In this document: piece after piece, positions 5,166-5,306 of the stretch | Numbering within the stretch: the stretch's first letter is position 1 | Layout: each line of letters starts with the position of its first letter | DNA from: an uncultured Actinomycetes bacterium | GTDB taxonomy: Bacteria; Actinomycetota; Acidimicrobiia; IMCC26256; PALSA-555 | Length of the DNA stretch: 5,306 nucleotides | Assembly: GCA_937927875.1 (NCBI GenBank) | Contig: CALEYV010000120.1 | Location: 1 to 5,306 of the forward strand | Direction of reading: 5' to 3' | Program-made: the position numbers and the translations under genes | The notes under the pieces: generated by a model | Told to the model about the DNA's origin: nothing | What the model saw: only the letters and a program-made list of their open reading frames with translations | Databases searched by the model: none

Positions 5166-5306
5166 CTACACGACCTCCACGTCGCGCAGGAACTCGAGGA
5201 GCCCGGCGACGAGCCGGCAGCGGTCGAGCTCCGTCACCGGAACCCACGCCACCTCGGCGGCGTCGTCGCCGGCCTGCAGCGGCCGGTCCGGGTCGAGGGC
5301 GGTGAC
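5166..5306 (-). CDS. NUDIX hydrolase, C-terminal fragment (partial, 5' end outside window)
   Basis: The last 46 residues of a protein read on the minus strand from the right edge to TAG (5168-5166). The segment LQAGDDAAEVAWVPVTEL is characteristic of the end of NUDIX domains of the ADP-ribose pyrophosphatase/MutT-like type, where GDDA.E..WVP.. precedes the final helix. A helix LVAGLLEFLRDVEVV then closes the protein. The NUDIX box itself (GX5EX7REUXEEXGU) lies outside the window, so catalytic competence and substrate cannot be judged. Family members hydrolyse nucleoside diphosphates linked to another moiety. The gene is convergent with the DUF3048 gene and shares the hairpin at 5132-5163 as its probable transcript end. 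Confidence 0.75.
   Translation of the reverse strand, partial: VTALDPDRPLQAGDDAAEVAWVPVTELDRCRLVAGLLEFLRDVEVV

Overview
The window is very GC-rich DNA with dense coding, GTG as well as ATG starts, and alanine/arginine/valine-rich proteins. This suggests a high-GC actinomycete (Actinomycetota). The DUF3048 lipoprotein with a Gly run and Thr run after its lipobox cysteine would fit an Acidimicrobiia-like lineage, but that placement is inference and no marker gene here settles it.

Left part (1-2983, all + strand): four genes whose stops and starts overlap. They are the Pro-rich C-terminal end of an unidentified protein, an ATP-grasp ligase, a WecB-type UDP-N-acetylglucosamine 2-epimerase, and a HAD-family hydrolase. 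Overlaps of 4, 1 and 4 bases make this a translationally coupled operon. The epimerase makes an amino-sugar intermediate (ManNAc or UDP-ManNAc type). The ATP-grasp enzyme could form an amide or ester bond, and the HAD enzyme could remove a phosphate. Together they look like part of a cell-surface glycan or nucleotide-sugar pathway, though the exact product cannot be read from the sequence. The operon ends at a GC-rich hairpin that it shares with the next, convergent gene.

Middle (3024-3668, - strand): a small exported protein with a clear Sec signal peptide and no recognised domain, in DNA that looks less GC-rich than its surroundings. A 384-base divergent intergenic region (3669-4052) follows. 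It has no convincing gene but holds several inverted repeats, including a nested set at 3932-3981.

Right part: a DUF3048 (YerB-like) lipoprotein gene on the + strand (4053-5126), then a hairpin between convergent genes, then the C-terminal end of a NUDIX hydrolase on the - strand running off the window. I saw no mobile element, tRNA, rRNA, CRISPR array or phage gene. The gene content is mostly ordinary. The least explained items are the unknown exported protein, the structured intergenic region, and the ATP-grasp/epimerase/HAD grouping.
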